Below are positions 1 through 12,010 of a stretch of DNA of 64,000 bases, piece by piece (positions within the stretch are counted from its first letter, which is position 1; each line of letters opens with the position of its first letter). The notes beneath the pieces were generated by a model, which was not told where the DNA came from, did not search any database, and saw only the letters and a program-made list of their open reading frames with translations. Source of the stretch: Tomocerus qinae (taxonomy: Eukaryota > Arthropoda > Collembola > Entomobryomorpha > Tomoceridae). Position numbers and translations under genes: made by a program. Where the stretch lies: assembly GCA_020055645.1 (NCBI GenBank), contig CM034546.1, positions 19,964,001 to 20,028,000 on the forward strand. Direction: 5' to 3'.

Positions 1-470
1 TTAAAAGTTATATTGCACAGGGATTTCCAGATGGACAGGCAGAAATATAGAACTTTAAGATGATAACTTTCTCTGAATAAAGGCTGAGCATAATAAACTA
101 CCTATACTATAGTTTTGGTCCGTTCTCAATTTAAAAATATATGTATGGGTCATGGGTATTGTTAACAAATGTTTAAAACTAAATCTGTACAACAGGTCTT
201 TAAAGTCCATTTTTAAATAAAATGCATATTCAAAGCTTTGCAGCAAAACTAGGGTATACAATGCAACAACATCAATTGCAATATTAGTGCAAATCAACGG
301 TAAAACTGGTTGGTTAATGAGCTAATATCCTCAAGCCGTAGATTAAACATTAAATTAAAATGAATAGATAAAAACTACCTCCTCACTCACTCACCTTTCA
401 CTAGTAAAATTTTGGGTTACCGATACGAGGTATAGGTATGGCCAGATTAAAAGGTCGTCCCATTATAATA
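1..470. repeat. Dispersed duplicated block, left copy (cut by window edge)
   Basis: This stretch aligns, with indels, to 13365-13860. Shared landmarks are the 'cctatactatag' and 'ggtttggtcc'-like segments, the 'aactggttggttaat' segment and the closing 'agactaaaaggtc'-like end. On the minus strand positions 55-297 are open for 80 codons with a hydrophobic stretch, but the second copy is broken by stops, so I do not call a gene. A decayed terminal exon of a membrane protein is possible but unproven. Confidence 0.6.
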
Positions 471-645
471 ATTAAATATTTTGACAGGTAATTTCTAGAC
501 AGGTGGAATTTTGACCGGTAATTTTACGGCGGGTGGAATTTTTTACAATAATTGCACTGCAGGTGGAAATTTGAAGACAATTTCAGTGGGGTAACTTAAT
601 GGTAGGGGACGGGGCACGCTCTCTTGAAGTTAGGACTCCTAACAC
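471..645. other. Non-coding, nothing recognised
   Basis: There is a short run of diverged repeats of the type 'ggtggaattttgac' (about 485-570). No gene is supported. Confidence 0.4.
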
Positions 646-1254
646 CTTTGTTCTACTCCGTAAACGTGGTTCCCGTAAATTCGTCTTTGAAAACTGGTCT
701 TTCTGAAAAAATTGCAAATTTAGTAAACTGGTCTTTTAATTGAGGTAAACTGGATTTTCTTTAAACGTAAATTGGTTGATGTGTGTAAATGTATATGCGT
801 AGCCGTCCTGCAGTAACCCATCTTTACCTCTTTGTGATTTTACAAATGTCACAGCCATAGCCTACTGCTCTGAGCTCTGCAGAAAACTAAAGCTTATGTT
901 GTAGAATGAGACTTGAGTACAGGAGTAAGATAAGGTTTGATTTGAACAAATTAGTTTGACAATTGTGAGTCATGTGTAATAGTGTATGTATTGTAAACTG
1001 TACTGATCCCCAATGCTTAATAATTTTCCATCAGACCATCCACCAGTTTACATTTTCGGAAAGACCAGTTTACTTCTGTTGTAAGACCAGTGTATTTCTG
1101 CTCTAAGACCAGTTTATTTCTGCTCTAAGACCAGTTTATTTCTGCTCTAAGACCAGTTTATTTCTGCTCTAAGACCAGCTTATTTCTGCTCTAAGACCAG
1201 TTTACTCTTTTCAAAAAGGACCAGTTTACAAAGAACAATTCACATAGAACAAAG
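646..1254. mobile_element. Probable non-autonomous DNA element with subterminal repeats
   Basis: The ends match as an inverted repeat (CTTTGTTCTA at the left, its complement at the right). Inside the left end the motif 'taaactggtct' recurs (about 690-760). The complementary 'agaccagttta' recurs at the right end as a tandem array, giving oppositely oriented subterminal repeats. No transposase reading frame and no clear target-site duplication were found, so the class is open. Confidence 0.45.
1062..1205. repeat. 22-bp tandem repeat (about 6 copies)
   Basis: The unit is aagaccagtttatttctgct plus ct. The copies are nearly perfect and head to tail, at the right end of the element spanning 646-1254. 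The units abut without spacers, which rules out a CRISPR-like array. Confidence 0.85.
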
Positions 1255-1267
1255 TATAATAAGGAGT

Positions 1268-1375
1268 ATGGAGTACTTCACACTTACTCCATATTGTACT
1301 CCACACTTACTCCACATTGTACTCCACACTTACTCCATATTGTACTCCGCACTTACTCCATATCGTACTCTAACT
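1268..1375. repeat. Minisatellite of about 22 bp
   Basis: About five units built on 'tactccacacttactccata' follow directly after the previous element. The open frame across it is a product of the repeat and not a gene. Confidence 0.8.
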
Positions 1376-2127
1376 TATGTTTTGCAATGCATTAAAAAAA
1401 GAAACTATGGCACTGACACCCTGGGGGTTGGTTATTTTATAATAACTGCCTTAGAACGACTATACTAGTACAATGGTGCCGTTACAGAAGGAACGGTTAT
1501 ACTACGACATAACATTAGTGCATATCAGATTTATCGTTTTTGAATTAATTAGCTGCCAAAGAACAAAAAGGGACATTTATTTTGATTTTTTATTGTTTTG
1601 CAACAAAGGTTTGTAAATTGTAAAAAAGGTTACATTTTTGCTGTCTTAGGAAACTCTGTCTTTCATATCCTACGTCTCAGATACAATATATTTAAATTGT
1701 CAGCCATCAATTTAGTCCTTGTTCTAACATTTAACATTTCGTATGGGGTCAAAGACTTCCCATTTTCAGTATTGCAGAGGAATACACACAAGTGAACAGT
1801 TGAGAATGAAGTTTGAATGTTCACATGTTTGTCTACAAGTCTGGAAGTCTGAATTTTCTTGAATTTCCTGAAAGACATAACTTGGCTTGCATATTTATTA
1901 CTTTTTATTTTCTCTCAGACTTTGATCGATGATTTCAACATCAATTTTTATGTCTTTTTGATTCTTAGACTCCATACATTTCCTACTAAAACAACTGGCT
2001 TCTACTTTAAAAGACATTGACGTTCTTCTTCAATGTCTTTTAAATTCTTATGATTCTGAGAAGTTACATCCTTGTTTGTCTTTGCCCATCTATATGATAT
2101 TAGTCTTGCCATTAAATATAAAAGTCT
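1376..2127. other. Non-coding, nothing recognised
   Basis: This AT-rich stretch lies downstream (in minus-strand sense) of the chemoreceptor-like gene. No coding exon, RNA gene or clear element was recognised. Confidence 0.4.
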
Positions 2128-4945
2128 TCAAATGAAGTCAAACACTTCCCCCATATCTCCAGTTGACATTAGTAATTTCGTTGTTCCCCTGCTTAGACTC
2201 AGTAAAAATCGTGGTACACTTTGAACTGTGACAGGTTCGTCCAATCCCATTCTAAAATGTAGGGGAGACTGGGGATAGTGTACGAACTTTTCGTTTAGAC
2301 GGCTCTATAAAATCAGGTTGAGGGATATAAATTGATTTTATTATTTGAATGTAATGTGTACATATCTAGTCAGAGTTACCCTATTTTTATATATAATTTT
2401 AATTACCATCAAAACTAAGAAAATTTATTTTGTGGATGTCACTTTTTTCGTACACTATACCCAGTACTGGGTATAGTGTACGAACACCTTGGGGATAGTG
2501 TACGAATATTATTATTCGATGTTCTCTTCCATTATCTAGCGGTTCCATTTCTTAGGATGCTTTCACGGATGCTGATGGTGTTATCTTTATTTATTCATGA
2601 TCATCGTAATAGTCCTTGGTTTTCTATACTTATTTTTTCCCGATGCATCAAATGAGGCATTTTAATAGCCATTTTCTGTTGTCCATAAACAACCACCGAA
2701 TAAATGGAGAAATATTTGCAGATGTACCCTATGTAATTAATGGGGGCATTCAGTGATGCTTTACACATCACGTATGGTTAAAAAATAAATGCTATTAGCC
2801 ACAAGTGGTCATCCAAATGTTCGTATACTATACCCATGTGGTTTCTCGTACACTATCCCCATCATGATTTTTTCGATCTAAATATTTTTCTACAAAAAAC
2901 TTTCGAAATGATAGTCCCAAAGAGCATTGGATATCATTAATGAGAGCCTATTCTCTGAGTCAAAAAATTTGTACCGCTTAATTGTGTTGAAAAGGGTCTC
3001 CGTGCAAAATTTTGTAGAGCCCCTGAAGTTTACTTTTCTGTATTTTTGTATTCACGGAAGCTAATTTTATTTTTAGAAAAACCAGTATGAACCCGAAATT
3101 AACAAATTTTTGTTAACATGTCCGGGAAAACATACTTCAAATTTTGAAAATTTTGCCGACCATAAAAAGTCAAGGATTCTATGAAAATTCTTCACCTCGT
3201 ACACTATACCCATTCGTACACTATCCCCAGTCTCCCCTATTTCTTTTGAGTAATATCTTAAACACTTTTTTACGTACGTAACATCGTGTCTATTTTTTGA
3301 AGTGTATAATTTTGAGTAACTTTTAACAGTATCGTTGTATAAATCTGCTGCCTTATGTAAAATTATCAAAAATAAGCACCACATAGTGGAAACAGTAAAA
3401 ACACCAAAGCAAATTAGAATCAGGAAAAAGGCGGGACATATCTTATTATATTTTATAGCAAACACAATGATCATTATTACTGATCTAGTGAATAATGACT
3501 GAATTAGTCCTAGCACTACGCCGACTTCATATTGGATATATTGCATATAATACTTTAAAATTTTTGCATATTTTACAAAGATAGTGGGATTTCGTCGAAC
3601 CATATTCTCCGATCTGTACTGTTTTAGTCCCAATCTAGAATTCGTCATTAAAAAAACCAATTTCATCAATTAAATTAGTGATAATTTTGATATTGCTGAC
3701 ATAAATATTTATTTTAGATACACAACACACATGTCTCTCTTTACATCCGGTGTCTATTTGGAAACCTGCATTGAAATGGTAGGGAAATCTGAAACATAGT
3801 GGGAAAATGAAAAACCAAATATTCGAATTTGAAACAACATATTTTTAAATTTTTGGCATTTTTTGACGAACTTGAGTCAAAAATTAAATAGAAAGGCCAA
3901 TAATCCGCTAAATTGTTTTGCTATTTAAAAAATATCTGGAGGGAAGGGCTTCAACCCGTATAGCCCCCTGAAAACTTCCTTGTATTAAATACATTACTGA
4001 TCTACTGTGTCTGTGTTTCCATCTAATTGTCTGTCTGATTAGAGGCGTGCATTCAAGCAAACACTATATGCAGTAAAATACTACAATTATAAATAGAATG
4101 CTTATTCAAAGCAAAAATAAATTAAATTACTTTAACTCCTGTTGGAAAATGCAAATAATTTCATATACAACCAACGCCATTTCGAAGAAAGTTAAAATTG
4201 TCCATGCGGCTGTAACAGCGATCCAAAAAACTATCACTGCAAATATAATGACAAATAGGAAATGCTGATATTTTGTTGGAAGGTCCACGAAGAGAAATAC
4301 TGGTTCCCGATGGAAGAATAGGTAAAAAGTTGTAAAACTGAAGCTGTACATATATGGAATAAAGTTAATTGCCGTCATTATCATTGCAAGGGTTTTATTC
4401 CGAATTTCCTTTTTTTCGTGTATATATTTCTCTGAAAAATTGAAATAACAATTTAGCTTTCTTTAATTTTGTGAAAAATATAACGTATGCATGAATTAAA
4501 AGGAATTGTTACCTTCAAAGTCATAAAGAATATTCAAGATATCTGTGATAGCAATAAAGAAGGTTTCTATTAATAATAAACGTGTGATATCTACCACAAC
4601 TAATCCCCAACACATTACGGTACAAAGTACAGAAAAAATGTACGAGAGCGACAATTCACCAATCATTGAAAGTCTTATAGACTGAATCGTGAAGTAAATA
4701 GATGCTAAAAAATATATCGTCAGGTTCCAATGAGAAATGCATGTCGTAATTTTGCTGTTCCTCTTCTTCACTCCGTATGTCTTTTTACACCAATAAAAAG
4801 GAGATATTCTTAACATGCGTCCTAAGTTAAGAATCCGTTCTAATTGGTCGAATATTTCCGCTGAAATTGAGTATATAACTCTGTTCCGTTGATGTATAGT
4901 ATAGTAAGTTACCGCATAAAAATTTAATTCTTGATGTTCCTCCAT
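2128..4945 (-). pseudogene. Chemoreceptor-like multi-pass membrane protein gene interrupted by a transposon
   Basis: There are three minus-strand exons: 4945..4513, 4431..4131 and 3634..2128. Introns are 81 and 496 bp, with GT-AG borders whose phases match. The ATG at 4945 opens a protein with about six or seven hydrophobic segments. It is a paralog of the gene at 29120-32267, with identical intron positions and shared blocks such as PVFLFVDLPTKYQH and SYSKLYTSKNRHDV. The third exon is split by a 976-bp TA-flanked element (2262-3237). The sequence on either side is in frame with the paralog up to a TGA at 2128, giving about 420 residues if the element is disregarded. Size and topology suit the arthropod gustatory/odorant receptor superfamily, but that assignment is inference. 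The element offers a possible in-frame intron (donor at 3195, acceptor at 2269), so the gene may still be expressed. Confidence 0.7.
2262..3237. mobile_element. TA-flanked TIR element (Tc1/mariner-type MITE) inside an exon
   Basis: Terminal inverted repeats of about 25 bp begin ggggagactggggatagtgt. The flanks are TA on both sides (2260-2261 and 3238-3239). The paralog has one undisrupted site at this point (CA between the same flanking bases, near 29253), so the borders are secure. Further copies of the 'gtacactatac/accc' motif lie inside (about 2450-2505, 2820-2865, 3196-3230). There is no transposase frame, so it needs an enzyme in trans. TA duplication suits the Tc1/mariner/pogo groups. 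Confidence 0.85.
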
Positions 4946-5149
4946 GGCGAGTTTTAGATTGTTCGCTGCACAAGTTTGATATCTGTATTGAAAATATTAC
5001 TCAAATTTATAATTCGTAGCTTTGGAAAACTAAAGATGAAAATAGCTGAAACAAATAATTTATTGCGACTGGTTAATTGAAATTCAGATAGACATTGCTC
5101 CTGAATATCCTCAACGTACACTTTTATGAGTGTGCTACAGAGTTGGGAT

Positions 5150-5520
5150 AATCCAGATTAAGGATTAATGGATTATTAATCGGATTACGGATTAACTAAT
5201 CCCTAATCATTAATCGATAAATATTAGTAGTACTATGAATTTATTGATTGTTTCAAAGACAATACACAATCATATCATTTATTCAGTGCATTAATCCATA
5301 TCTACTAATTTTACGTGATTAATCCATAATCCATAATCCATCCCTTTTTCACAAAATAATTAATCCATAATATGTAATCCTATGCTTATTGTCTACAATA
5401 ATTAATCCATAATTTATAATCCTGTACTATTCCGTAAATTAATTAATCCATAATCCAATAATCCCGATATTATTATTAATCTATAATCCTAATCCTTAAT
5501 CACAAGTTTTAGGATTAAAT
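5150..5520. repeat. Left subterminal TAATCC motif array of hAT copy 1
   Basis: Many copies of 'ttaatcc', 'taatccataatcc' and 'ggattaat' lie in both orientations just inside the left terminus. Subterminal repeats of this kind are where hAT transposases (BED finger) bind in characterised elements such as Ac. The binding role here is inferred. Confidence 0.75.
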
Positions 5521-5730
5521 TGGCATTACCTTCCAGATTGATTTGGCAAAGCTAAGACAAACGACCAACATAAAGCTAAAAGCCAACGCTAACACAAAGC
5601 ACAATTTACCGCGAAGAGTATGAATCCGAGTATGAAACCTAACCACACACACCACAATTGCTTGAAAAGGTGACAATGAAGTAACAATTGACAACGTCTG
5701 TAGTTGCTGGATCAGAATTCGCCCATCGTC

Positions 5731-8109
5731 ATGCCCACGTCCATAAATACCAGTGGTGCTAGCACATCAGAACAAGACTATCCTCTAATATTAAATGGCA
5801 AATTTTTTAAAGTAGAAAGCGAAAATAAAACAACTGGACAAATAATTGCGATTTGCATGGAGTGTCAAGTATATCCAAAATCATTGTCGCCTTTAAATGA
5901 TCATGATGGTAATAATGCTGGAACGAAGTCTACTGACCAATCAAACCAACCAACCAAGAAGGCTAAAATTGCACCAAAGATGATTAACGGATCAATTCGA
6001 CCGACGTCCAATTTCACTACGCATTTGAAAGTAAGTTTTAGTAGTTTCATTATACAGTAGGCATGTCGTTGTGTTTATTTATAATTATTTTGTAATATCA
6101 GATACAGTAATTTTAAATTAACTGAATTTTGTTAGAAATGTCACCCAGATGCTTATGAAGCCTATCGAATCCTGATGAAGCAATCGGATAAAAAATTGAA
6201 ATGTACAAATCAGCCCAAGTTGCCGTTTGAGAGAGTCGTAATTCCAAGTAAATTGTCAAAAACAGAACGCTTGATTACTGATTACATCATAGAGTCAATG
6301 AGCCCATTATCAACAGTGGATTGCAAGTCTTTCAAAGCATTAATATCTGGTGAAGTGATATTTTTTAGCAATTATTGCAATAAAGAAAGAAGTTTATGCA
6401 TTGTATATATATAGTTAAAAGCAAACAATTTATACTATTGGCCAGACTGATTAATTTCAATTTTATTTTTTCCTAGGTATTGGTGATGGTGCTAAGGTCC
6501 CAGACAGAAAGCGGCTCAAAGCTCTAATCCGTGGTCGATACACCCAGCACATATCTAGTTTGACAAATTTGTTATCAAAAACAGAATTTTATTGTGCAAC
6601 AACGGATATCTGGTCAAGTAGACATCGAAGCTTTTTAGGAATGACCCTTCATTGGTTAGACAGTAACTTGGAGAGAAAATCTGCGGTAATTGCTCTAAGA
6701 CGTTTTAAAGGCACTCACGACTTCGAAAAAATAGCAGACGCCATGATTGACATATTTTCCCAATTTGAACTTAAAACTGAAAGAATAACTTGTGTCGTCA
6801 CTGATAATGGATCAAACTTTGTCAAGGCATTTTCTGAGTACGGGGTAAATTTTGAAAATACCGAGACTGATGAAGACCACGGATTAGAGGAAATAGACAC
6901 CGACAATATAGAACCATTAGAACCCGTTCTTCAAACTAGTCTGCCATCTGCTGGTATTCTGCCTCGCCACCAACGTTGTGCTAGTCATACACTAAGCTTA
7001 ATTGCAACAACTGATTTGGATAATGTAAAGATTATACATGAAATATCCATAGAAATATTTCAGTTGTAGCTTATAGATTTATAAAGTTTAATTTATTTAA
7101 TAATATTCTTAAACAGGCAAACATCGTAACTTCAAGGGGCCAAGGCAATATGAATTTTAAAAGAACGTTTCGGTCTGCTTTAGCAAAATGCACAGCGCTG
7201 TGGAATTCTGTTTCAAAATCGGTCAAAAATAACGAAGAAGTGGTTAAAATATGTGGAAAACAGCTCATTCGTCCTAAAGCCACACGGTGGAACTCGATAT
7301 TCGATTCCATTCGAAGATTAATTGAATTTAAAGATTTTTTCCCTGAAATCTTTAAAGTTGTCGGAGTAGAGAATCTCAAAACAATTGAAGTTCAGTATTT
7401 GGAAGAATATTTGTACAGTATGGAACCAGTTGCGTATGCGTTGGATAAATTACAGGGAGAAAAATCACTATATTTTGCTTATTTGGCTCCAGTAATACTA
7501 CAAACAAGAAAACGTTTGGAGAACATTGAAAATGAGAATAAACCGTACGCATCCCCAATAGCAAAAGTCCTTAAAGAAGGAATTGATACTAGATTCGACT
7601 CACTTGCTCATTTAAATTTCCCTGAGTGTCAAGCTGCAATATGTGCAGCTATATCTCATCCATTTTTCAAACTAAGATGGATTCCAGCTGAACGACAAGA
7701 AGACCTTAAAATTAAATTTATATCCAAAGCTAAAACTTTTACCGGAAACTTGGTCGTATCTTTATTTAAAAATAAACATCATGGAAGTGACAAACTAAAA
7801 TCCAAAGATGATAAGTTCTTTGATTTTGAACAAATATCACCGCAGCCACAACAAGAATTGGCAGAGCAAATTGAACTAGAATGTCTGAAATACTTTCGCG
7901 ACCAATCCCAAGATCTTTCTTCATTGGAGTTTTATCCAACAATTCGAAAAATGTTTTTGAAGTACAATACTTCACTTGCATCATCTGCCCCAGCAGAACG
8001 TGTGTTTAGCTATGGTGGGTTAATATTATCTCCGAAGCGTAACCGTCTCTCAGATGAAATGCTTAATGCATTTGTTATTTTGAAGGTTAATTATGATTTT
8101 AATAATTGA
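5731..8109 (+). CDS. hAT-family transposase (BED zinc finger), copy 1
   Basis: The exons are 5731..6030, 6136..6349, 6477..7024 and 7117..8109. The introns are 105, 127 and 92 bp, all GT-AG with matching phases, giving 684 residues. A TTG nine codons upstream is also open, but the ATG at 5731 is the first. A BED-type zinc finger (ICMEC, then HLKKCH) is completed across the first intron. The RNase H-like core shows aspartates in TTDIWSS (about residue 215) and VVTDNGSNF (about 281), and the conserved KATRW (about 411). The C-terminal hAT dimerisation block has SSAPAERVFSYGG and RNRLSDEM. It cuts and pastes the surrounding element. No stop or frameshift is present, so the enzyme should be active if transcribed. 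Confidence 0.93.
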
Positions 8110-8229
8110 TTTGTTAATGTTATGGATTACACGTGAATTGATTCTCTGATTATTTTGTAATAAAACCAATTAATTGTTGCTGCAAATTTTGCGAATTGAA
8201 CGGACTAGATCAGTAGAACTTCGTCTTAT

Positions 8230-8600
8230 AATCACTTAATTAATTCAATGTAATCCTTAATCCAACAAAATTATTGTTACATTAATCCCTAATCCTTAAT
8301 CCAACAAAAAATCATATTAATCCTTAATCTATAATCCAACAAAATCAATGAGTTACATTAATCCCTAATCTATAATCCAACAAAATCAATGAGTTACATT
8401 AATCCCTAATCCTTAATCCAACAAAATCATTGAGTGGTAATAATCCCAATCTAATTTCAATCCAAATCCTACCTTAATCCCAACCTTCTAATAATAATCC
8501 AAGATATTTATAATTCTAATCCGTAATCCGTAATTTAATCCAAAAATTTAATCGCTTTAATCCGTAATCTGTAATCCAACACTAAAATGCTATTAATCAC
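8230..8600. repeat. Right subterminal TAATCC motif array of hAT copy 1
   Basis: Short units such as 'ttaatccctaatcc' and 'aatccaacaaaatcaatgag' recur, ending just before the right terminus. They mirror the left array and are the likely transposase-binding region. Confidence 0.75.
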
Positions 8601-8929
8601 CCAACTCTGGTGTGCTATGAGTGTAAAATTATGTAAGGAAATAATCAGGTATCTCAAATTTTCCAATTTCCTTATTTCCACCCACATACCGATTTCGGTT
8701 CCACCCTATGCCCCATCCCCAGCTGAAAACCTCTAAAGTGCGCCCATTTTGACGGCGAGGAAATGGCTGGGATAAGAAATGTGCGGTTTATACAGAGCAA
8801 CCTGGTTAGTTGGGAGTTGTCTTTAGTTCAATATCTTGATTATTTTCTGGAGTAGATTCGAGTGTCCCGTAAACATACTTAACATAGTTGGCTGATTCAA
8901 CATTTACTGAGGTTTTAATGACTGGTGGA

Positions 8930-10760
8930 ATTAAAAGAGGATGGCAATAGACTTAGCTGCATGTAGACTTAATCCCAGACATTTATTTTGATTACTCAGT
9001 GTAAACAAAGATTAATACTGCTATCTAGTGATATTTAACGGGTGCCAATTAATTTGTATGGCACACACATGAATTTTGTATGGCGGACTTTTTGACAATT
9101 AGTGTGACTTTGTATGGTATGTTATAACTTACTTAATGACTTTGTATGGAAATAATTACTATGTATGGTGATAGTTTTACATAAACATGCATAGTATACC
9201 GATGCACGATATATATCACCACAGGGCAAAATAAAATTGGTTTGACTGATAAACAAAAAAAGTTATTATTGACTTGCTAGGAATAAATGTAGATGTTACT
9301 CCGCGTGCAGTGTTGGAAATGTTTAAAACTAAAAATGTTAGAATTCCTAAAAAACTGCAAATAATCAACTTTTTCAACTACTACCGTCGCAAAGAGAACG
9401 AACCCTAGAATGACTATTGTTGGTGAACTAGAGAATTGGTGCAATCAACGAAAGAAAATTCCATTCCAACCAACGAGGATGAGCTCTAACACGACAATAA
9501 CCTTGACGATAATGACATTTAATGACAACAACGATGACAATTTTGTATCACTTATAACCATTTGTTACCAGGTTCCTGTAAATATCTTAACTGACATTGA
9601 CCTTGGTTAATAATTGCCTACATTGTATTCTAAAATCAAATAAAAAGGTAACATTACATACTTATAATGTTAAATTAACTTACCATACAAAGTCATAAAC
9701 TGCCATACAAAGTCACACTATCTATTTTTAGCTCTCACATACAAAAGTCATGTGTGTGCCATATAAATTCCTATTTTCCCATATTTAACGTAAACGGTTT
9801 AATTGTATATACTGTCCATCAATGTTGAAGCAATATTGATGAAATGCAAATTGATGATACTCTGATATAAGTACTGCCGACTGGAATAAATCATGAGTCG
9901 AAGGAAAATCGTTTCCATAAAATATCAACAGCCTTACTCTACTGTTTGTCTTACTCTAATGCGTTGTGTACTTAGTGGCTAATAGTATATTCTGTAAGGT
10001 ATATTGTTTCACTAAATATAATGTTATTTAACACACCACAGGTTTAAAAGTAAACAAAATTAACTTCTATCATCAACAATGGATGCAAGACTGGTGAAAA
10101 CTAAAACCAGACTGATATAGTTATCTTTAAGAAGAAAAGAAATGACATTTCTGGAGACAATATTATTTTTTGCGCATAAGTATGCGTGGATGGACGAAAT
10201 AAATCTTCCAATATTTATATAGTGCAATTTTGTCGATGGTATGTTAAATATACATTGTACACTTAGGCATATTCTAGGCGCCTTATTAATAATTTATTAG
10301 CCTTTGGCTTTCAATGTATTCTACAGTATTTGACTTTCAACTAACAAAAAACACTGCATTGCGGCAGATTAAGCTCCACCGGAACAATGTTCAATATACC
10401 AAAGACAGTAATACTTATCCAATAATTCAATGGCTTACTGGGTATATTCAACAGATTAATTCATTTCATCAGCGCACTGACTTAAAGTCTTACTTCGTGT
10501 TTCTTTAATTCTACTAATAGCTGCTTAAATTTAACCACTAAATAGTATTGCCTAAACTCTAAAGCGAAACATACTGCTCGGGTGATGCGTCAACATATAA
10601 CACAATCAATATTTCCTTTTTGATGCAAAGGAGTTTACGTATCCACTCACATGTACCCGTATACATGCTTATAAAATTGACAATTCCTGAAATGCCAAAA
10701 TTTATATTACTGATATTAGGCATTGTTTGACGCCCTTTTCTACTTCAAACTTAAAGTATG
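8930..10760. repeat. Tandem segmental duplication, first unit
   Basis: This unit aligns to 10775-12010. Shared landmarks include 'catgtagacttaatccc', 'actgtccatcaatgttgaag' and 'attgtttcactaaatataat'. The first unit is longer because it carries the MULE-type insertion at 9040-9780. No gene was recognised in either unit. Confidence 0.8.
9040..9780. mobile_element. MULE-type DNA element with decayed transposase piece
   Basis: The inverted ends share 'tatggcacacacatga'. The flanks are the same 9 bp, atatttaac (9031-9039 and 9781-9789), the duplication length of Mutator-like elements. The tandem partner unit is empty at the matching site near 10890. Inside (about 9240-9490) frames resemble the N-terminal part of MULE proteins (IPKKLQIINFFNYYR, then GELENWC), broken by stops. 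It is non-autonomous. Confidence 0.7.
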
Positions 10761-10774
10761 TTAAAAGACTTTAA

Positions 10775-12010
10775 ACGAGGATGGTAATAGGCTTAGCTAC
10801 ATGTAGACTTAATCCCCAGACATTTATTGATTACTCAGTGCAAATGACCAACTTAATACTCAGGTTATCTAGTGGTATTTAATGCAAATCGATCAGTTGT
10901 ATACTGTCCATCAATGTTGAAGCAATATGGATGAAATGCAAATACCAATTAATGATAACCTGACGAAAGTGCTGCAGACTGGGACTGGACTAAATCAACT
11001 CGAAGCAGCCTTAGTAACATTAACATTAGTAACTATTAACAGCCTTAGTCTCCTGCTTGTCCTAGGTTAACTTTTAATTGTAATAGGATATCTATAACTT
11101 TAAATTGTAAGGAATTGTCAAACTACTTACCGATTGCGTACTTTGTGGCCAATAGTATATTCTGTATGGTATATTGTTTCACTAAATATAATGTTATTTA
11201 ATACACCACAGATTTAAAAGTAAATAAAATTTATTTCTATCATGAAAAATGGATGAAAGACTGTTGAAGACTAAAATCAGACTGACGTTATCTTTCAGAG
11301 GAAAAGGAATGACATTGCTGGCTGGAGACAATATTATTTACTGTGCATAAGTATGCGTGGATGGACGAAATATGTCTTCCTATTTTTATATAGCTCAACT
11401 TAGTCGACGACGGTATTGCTAAATGTACATTGTGCACCTAGGTATTATATTTAAAGTACCTCATGAAAGGAAATTATTTAATCATACATTATATAGCCAT
11501 AGACTTTCAATGCTTTATACGCAACTGTTTTCTTATGTAAAACAAACTTTGTGTAATGATATTGAGTTACCATTGGGTTAAATAACAAAAAACAATGCAT
11601 TGCCGCCTTGCCGCAGAATAAACTCCACCTGAACAGTGTTCAATACCAAATACAATAATACTTACTCCTTTCATTTAATGGCTTAATGGGTATATTCATA
11701 AGAGTATTTCGTTTCTTCAGCTCACTGACTTATTCCGTCCTTCTTTAATTCTATTATAGCTGCTTAAAAGTAACCACTAATATTATTACCTTAAATCTAA
11801 AGCGAAATATAATATACGGCTCAGGTTAGCGTCAACAAGTAACATCAATATTTCCTTATAAAGCAAAGGAGCTATTACGTAGCATACTATGCACCCACAG
11901 GTACCCATGTATATGCTTAACATTGACAATTCCTGAAATGCCAATGTTGATTTTAGGTATTGGTAGCCGCCCTTTTGTAATTCAATCTTAAAGTGGGTTT
12001 CAAAATATGT
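10775..12010. repeat. Tandem segmental duplication, second unit
   Basis: This is the partner of 8930-10760, without the MULE insertion. Divergence is clear (many substitutions and small indels), so the duplication predates the MULE insertion. Confidence 0.8.

Larger units (their letters stand above)
5138..8609 (+). mobile_element. Complete hAT transposon, copy 1
   Basis: The 3472-bp element starts CAGAGTTGGGATAAT and ends with the complement CCCAACTCTG. It is flanked by a perfect 8-bp target duplication gtgtgcta (5130-5137 and 8610-8617), as hAT transposases produce. It carries one spliced transposase gene and arrays of TAATCC motifs at both ends. I found no difference from the copy at 17917-21388 when reading them side by side. 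It looks autonomous and recently moved. Confidence 0.95.

Noticed and set aside
55-297. Possible last exon of a gustatory receptor (ALYTLVLLQSFEY on the minus strand)
   Set aside because: The similarity to the usual C-terminal signature is weak, the partner copy near 13570 has stops, and the chemoreceptor frames nearby already end in their own stop codon.
1062-1375. Evenly spaced repeats resembling a CRISPR array
   Set aside because: The units are head-to-tail without unique spacers, and the surroundings are eukaryotic (introns, transposons). They are minisatellites.
10314-10508. 64-codon plus-strand frame
   Set aside because: It is not maintained in the second tandem unit (near 11500-11700), which argues against coding.
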